In this document: positions 62,046-64,000 of the stretch, piece after piece
Position numbering within the stretch: position 1 is the stretch's first letter
Layout: each line of letters starts with the position of its first letter
Assembly (NCBI GenBank): GCA_001464955.1
Contig: LNEM01000032.1
Location: forward strand, 1 to 64,000
Length of the DNA stretch: 64,000 nt
Source of the DNA: Rhizobiales bacterium Ga0077537
Lineage (GTDB): Bacteria; Pseudomonadota; Alphaproteobacteria; Rhizobiales; Hyphomicrobiaceae
Direction: 5' to 3'
Notes under the pieces: generated by a model
The model's database searches: none
What the model was told of the DNA's origin: nothing
Seen by the model: only the letters and a program-made list of their open reading frames with translations
Made by a program: the position numbers and the translations under genes

Positions 62046-63435
62046 CCGGTCCATTCGGTTTCGCCTGGTCTCGACGGCGCTCATCGCGATCCTTGGCTCC
62101 ATGACGATCGCCGTCTACGCCCTGACGGTGCTGTTCGAGCATCACGTCGAACGCCGCGTCGTCGCCGCGCTCGAGGCGGATATGCGCCAACTCATGGCAG
62201 GGCTCACGGTTGCCGAGAGCGCGAGCGTTTCACTTCAGCGGCGGCCGGCGGATCCCCGATACGATCAGCCACTGAGTGGCGTGTATTGGCAGGTCACGAC
62301 AGGCACTGCAGTTCTGGAGCGATCACGATCGCTGTGGGACGAGACACTGGCATTGCCGGCGGATGACCCGACGAAGGGGCTCCATGAGCACGTCATTCCC
62401 GGTCCCAAGGGGCGGCCGCTCGTCGCCGTGGAGCGCGCGATCCGTATAGATCGATCAGAAAAGCCAGTGACAGTCCGTTTCGTCGTTGCCCAGGACCGTG
62501 CCGACACCATCGCGGCAATCGCGAGTTTCAATCGCGAAATCATGCTGATGCTGCTGGTCCTCGGGACACTCCTTCTCCTGGCCTTTGGTATCTCGGTGTC
62601 TGTCGGGTTGCAGCCGTTGACCCGTCTCAGGAATGATCTGGCGGATCTGCATCATGGCGGCATCCGGAGGTTGGGCGGCCAATACCCGGCCGAAGTGGCC
62701 CTTCTGGTGAGCGATCTCAACAAGCTGCTCGATGCCCGCGACCGTGTCGCCGAGCGAAATCGCCGTCGAGCTGCCGACCTGGCCCACGGGCTGAAGACAC
62801 CCATCACGGCGATCTCGACGATTGCGGAGGAATTGCGGGACGCCGGCCAGAGCGACATTGGCAAGGAACTGACCGACTACGCTGCGATAATGCAGCGCCA
62901 CGTCGAGCGGGAGCTGGCATTGGCCCGGAGTGTTCACGGAACCCATTCAGTAGCGCCGACACCCGTGCAGCCACTTGTTGCCGCGATCGTGCGGAGCCTC
63001 GAGCGACTGCCTCGCGGCCAGGAGATCGAGTGGACCATCGAGATCCCGGCAAGGCTGGCTGTGCCCGTCGACCCGACAGCGCTCGCAGAAGTCATCGGCG
63101 GGCTGCTCGACAATGCGCGAAAATGGGCGCGCGGCCGAGTCTCCATTCGGAGCACCGAAACGGACGGAAGAGTGCATCTCTCCGTCACCGACGACGGGCC
63201 AGGCGTCGCCCCGGAAAAGTTGACGAGCCTCGCGTCGCGCGGCGTCCGGCTCGATCAGAAGCAGCCTGGTTCAGGTCTTGGCCTCGCCATCGCCTCCGAG
63301 ATCATGTCGGAACTCGGCGGGTCGATCAGTTTCAGCAACACGCCTGCGGGCGGCTTCGTCGCCAGCATTGCGCTCCCAGTGGCAAATGGTGCGGGCATCG
63401 CGACCGCAGGCATCCAGCCGCCATTCAGAAGCTGA
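62032..63435 (+). CDS. Sensor histidine kinase
   Basis: 467 residues if started at 62032; an ATG at 62038 is equally possible. Both lie inside the 3' end of the regulator gene. Two membrane helices (LVSTALIAILGSMTIAVYAL and IMLMLLVLGTLLLLAFGISV) flank a periplasmic domain of about 130 residues. Then a HAMP-like linker, the phospho-acceptor His in AADLAHGLKTPITAISTIAE, N box VIGGLLDNARKWARG, G1 TDDGPGVAPEKL and G2 GSGLGLAIASEIM. It phosphorylates the response regulator; the two PepSY proteins are candidate periplasmic partners. Confidence 0.93.
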   Translation: MSMSSRSIRFRLVSTALIAILGSMTIAVYALTVLFEHHVERRVVAALEADMRQLMAGLTVAESASVSLQRRPADPRYDQPLSGVYWQVTTGTAVLERSRSLWDETLALPADDPTKGLHEHVIPGPKGRPLVAVERAIRIDRSEKPVTVRFVVAQDRADTIAAIASFNREIMLMLLVLGTLLLLAFGISVSVGLQPLTRLRNDLADLHHGGIRRLGGQYPAEVALLVSDLNKLLDARDRVAERNRRRAADLAHGLKTPITAISTIAEELRDAGQSDIGKELTDYAAIMQRHVERELALARSVHGTHSVAPTPVQPLVAAIVRSLERLPRGQEIEWTIEIPARLAVPVDPTALAEVIGGLLDNARKWARGRVSIRSTETDGRVHLSVTDDGPGVAPEKLTSLASRGVRLDQKQPGSGLGLAIASEIMSELGGSISFSNTPAGGFVASIALPVANGAGIATAGIQPPFRS

Positions 63436-63788
63436 TGAACCAAACCTGGACCGGTGCGGATACTGGCAAGGCCATCAGATCAAAGTGGCCCACCGTCTCA
63501 GGCCGGTGATGGCTGATGCAAGGCGAAATGTCGATCACTTTGCCCACGGCACGCTCGCCCACCGTCCGACATGCCGAAGTCGGCAACTTCACTGGGCCCC
63601 AAGTCCATCAGCAACACGACCGATGCCCGTTGTCGTGCGCTCACCCCGACGAACGGCACCGCCTGGCGAAACACGTCAAGCGCACGGACGCGCTCGCCGA
63701 CCCCAACACTCCCTCCGGGCCCCCATGGTTTCCGCTGGCCCGTCGCAGTTGCCGGCGTCTTGGAAGGCGCACAAGTGTCTGATTATGT
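63436..63788. other. Region before tRNA-Arg with no recognisable gene
   Basis: About 350 bp. Short open frames are present on both strands without family patterns or ribosome sites. Possibly the 3' remains of older genes or an integration scar next to the tRNA. Confidence 0.4.
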
Positions 63789-63865
63789 TGGCGATCCCGG
63801 CAGGATTTGAACCTGCGACCCCCAGATTAGGAATCTGGTGCTCTATCCAGCTGAGCTACGGGACC
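63789..63865 (-). tRNA. tRNA-Arg (anticodon CCT)
   Basis: 77 nt including encoded CCA. The acceptor stem GGTCCCG pairs with CGGGATC (one G-T), D arm GCTCAGCTGGATAGAGC, anticodon stem CCAGA/TCTGG with loop TTCCTAA (anticodon complement at 63829-63831), T arm GCAGG-TTCAAAT-CCTGC, discriminator G. All arms form. It decodes AGG, a rare codon in GC-rich genomes, and this gene is a frequent integration site for mobile elements. Confidence 0.95.
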
Positions 63866-64000
63866 GTGGCCGGCGTTGGCGTTCGGCGACCGGGCCGGTG
63901 CGACATCGAGGTGCCCGAGCAGCCGCCTCGCGTCAAGTCAGAAGCGTGTCGGAGCCCCCAAAGGCGATTGCGGCGGGGCGCGTAAGCTGGGCAGCTGCGC

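Overview
The window is about 64 kb of GC-rich DNA whose gene content points to an alphaproteobacterium, most likely of the order Hyphomicrobiales (Rhizobiales). The reasons are a VirD4-type coupling protein with a rhizobial-style MobC/relaxase pair, a glxBCD/glutamine-synthetase cluster, several Opp/Dpp and TRAP transporters, hyuAB genes and an alphaproteobacterial tRNA-Arg(CCT). I cannot name the genus from sequence reading alone.

Layout. (1) 1-6.5 kb is a mobilization module: a small membrane protein, a TraG/VirD4-like coupling protein, two accessory genes (one with ankyrin repeats), an AT-rich gap, a 350-bp array of tandem stem-loops (candidate oriT or structured RNA), mobC, relaxase, a small acidic protein and a PARP-like ADP-ribosyltransferase fold protein. 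No integrase, replication gene or type IV secretion gene is in view. (2) 6.6-28.1 kb is a long minus-strand catabolic region: an aldehyde dehydrogenase followed by a terminator, then amidase, M81 (MlrC-type) peptidase, a complete Opp/Dpp transporter, thiolase-like protein plus Zn-ribbon/OB partner, acyl-CoA ligase, a second amidase with an AtzG-like small partner, and a second complete Opp/Dpp transporter. Together these could import an amide- or peptide-like compound, hydrolyse it and activate the acid as a CoA thioester. (3) 28.3-31 kb is modABC for molybdate uptake, reading away from the aldehyde dehydrogenase. (4) 31-36 kb is an XRE/cupin regulator divergent from glxB-glxC-glxD and a glutamine-synthetase-like gene broken by an in-frame amber codon. 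(5) 36-44.3 kb holds two uncharacterised genes, a split MacA/MacB-like exporter followed by a Ser/Asn-repeat secreted peptide gene, glycerate kinase and a nitroreductase. (6) 44.4-49.5 kb is a plus-strand acyl-CoA ligase and a DctPQM TRAP transporter. (7) 49.5-52.5 kb is a very large membrane protein fusing an FGE/SUMF-like domain to a DUF2235 hydrolase. (8) 52.9-56.6 kb is hyuA-hyuB. (9) 56.6-60.5 kb is patchy: a small ORF, fragments of a subtilisin-like protease and of an anti-sigma factor joined head to head, a LysR regulator divergent from a type II haloacid dehalogenase, and a cytochrome b561 fragment. (10) 60.5-63.9 kb has two divergent PepSY proteins, an OmpR-type two-component system and tRNA-Arg(CCT).

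The most unusual items are the tandem stem-loop array upstream of mobC, the FGE/DUF2235 fusion, the Ser/Asn-repeat peptide beside a MacAB-like exporter, the PARP-like gene at the end of the mobilization operon, and the amber codon in the glutamine-synthetase-like gene. A recurring architectural theme is a strong intercistronic hairpin directly after the solute-binding protein gene in all three binding-protein-dependent import operons (two Opp/Dpp, one TRAP). Operons are tight, with many ATGA or TGATG overlaps.
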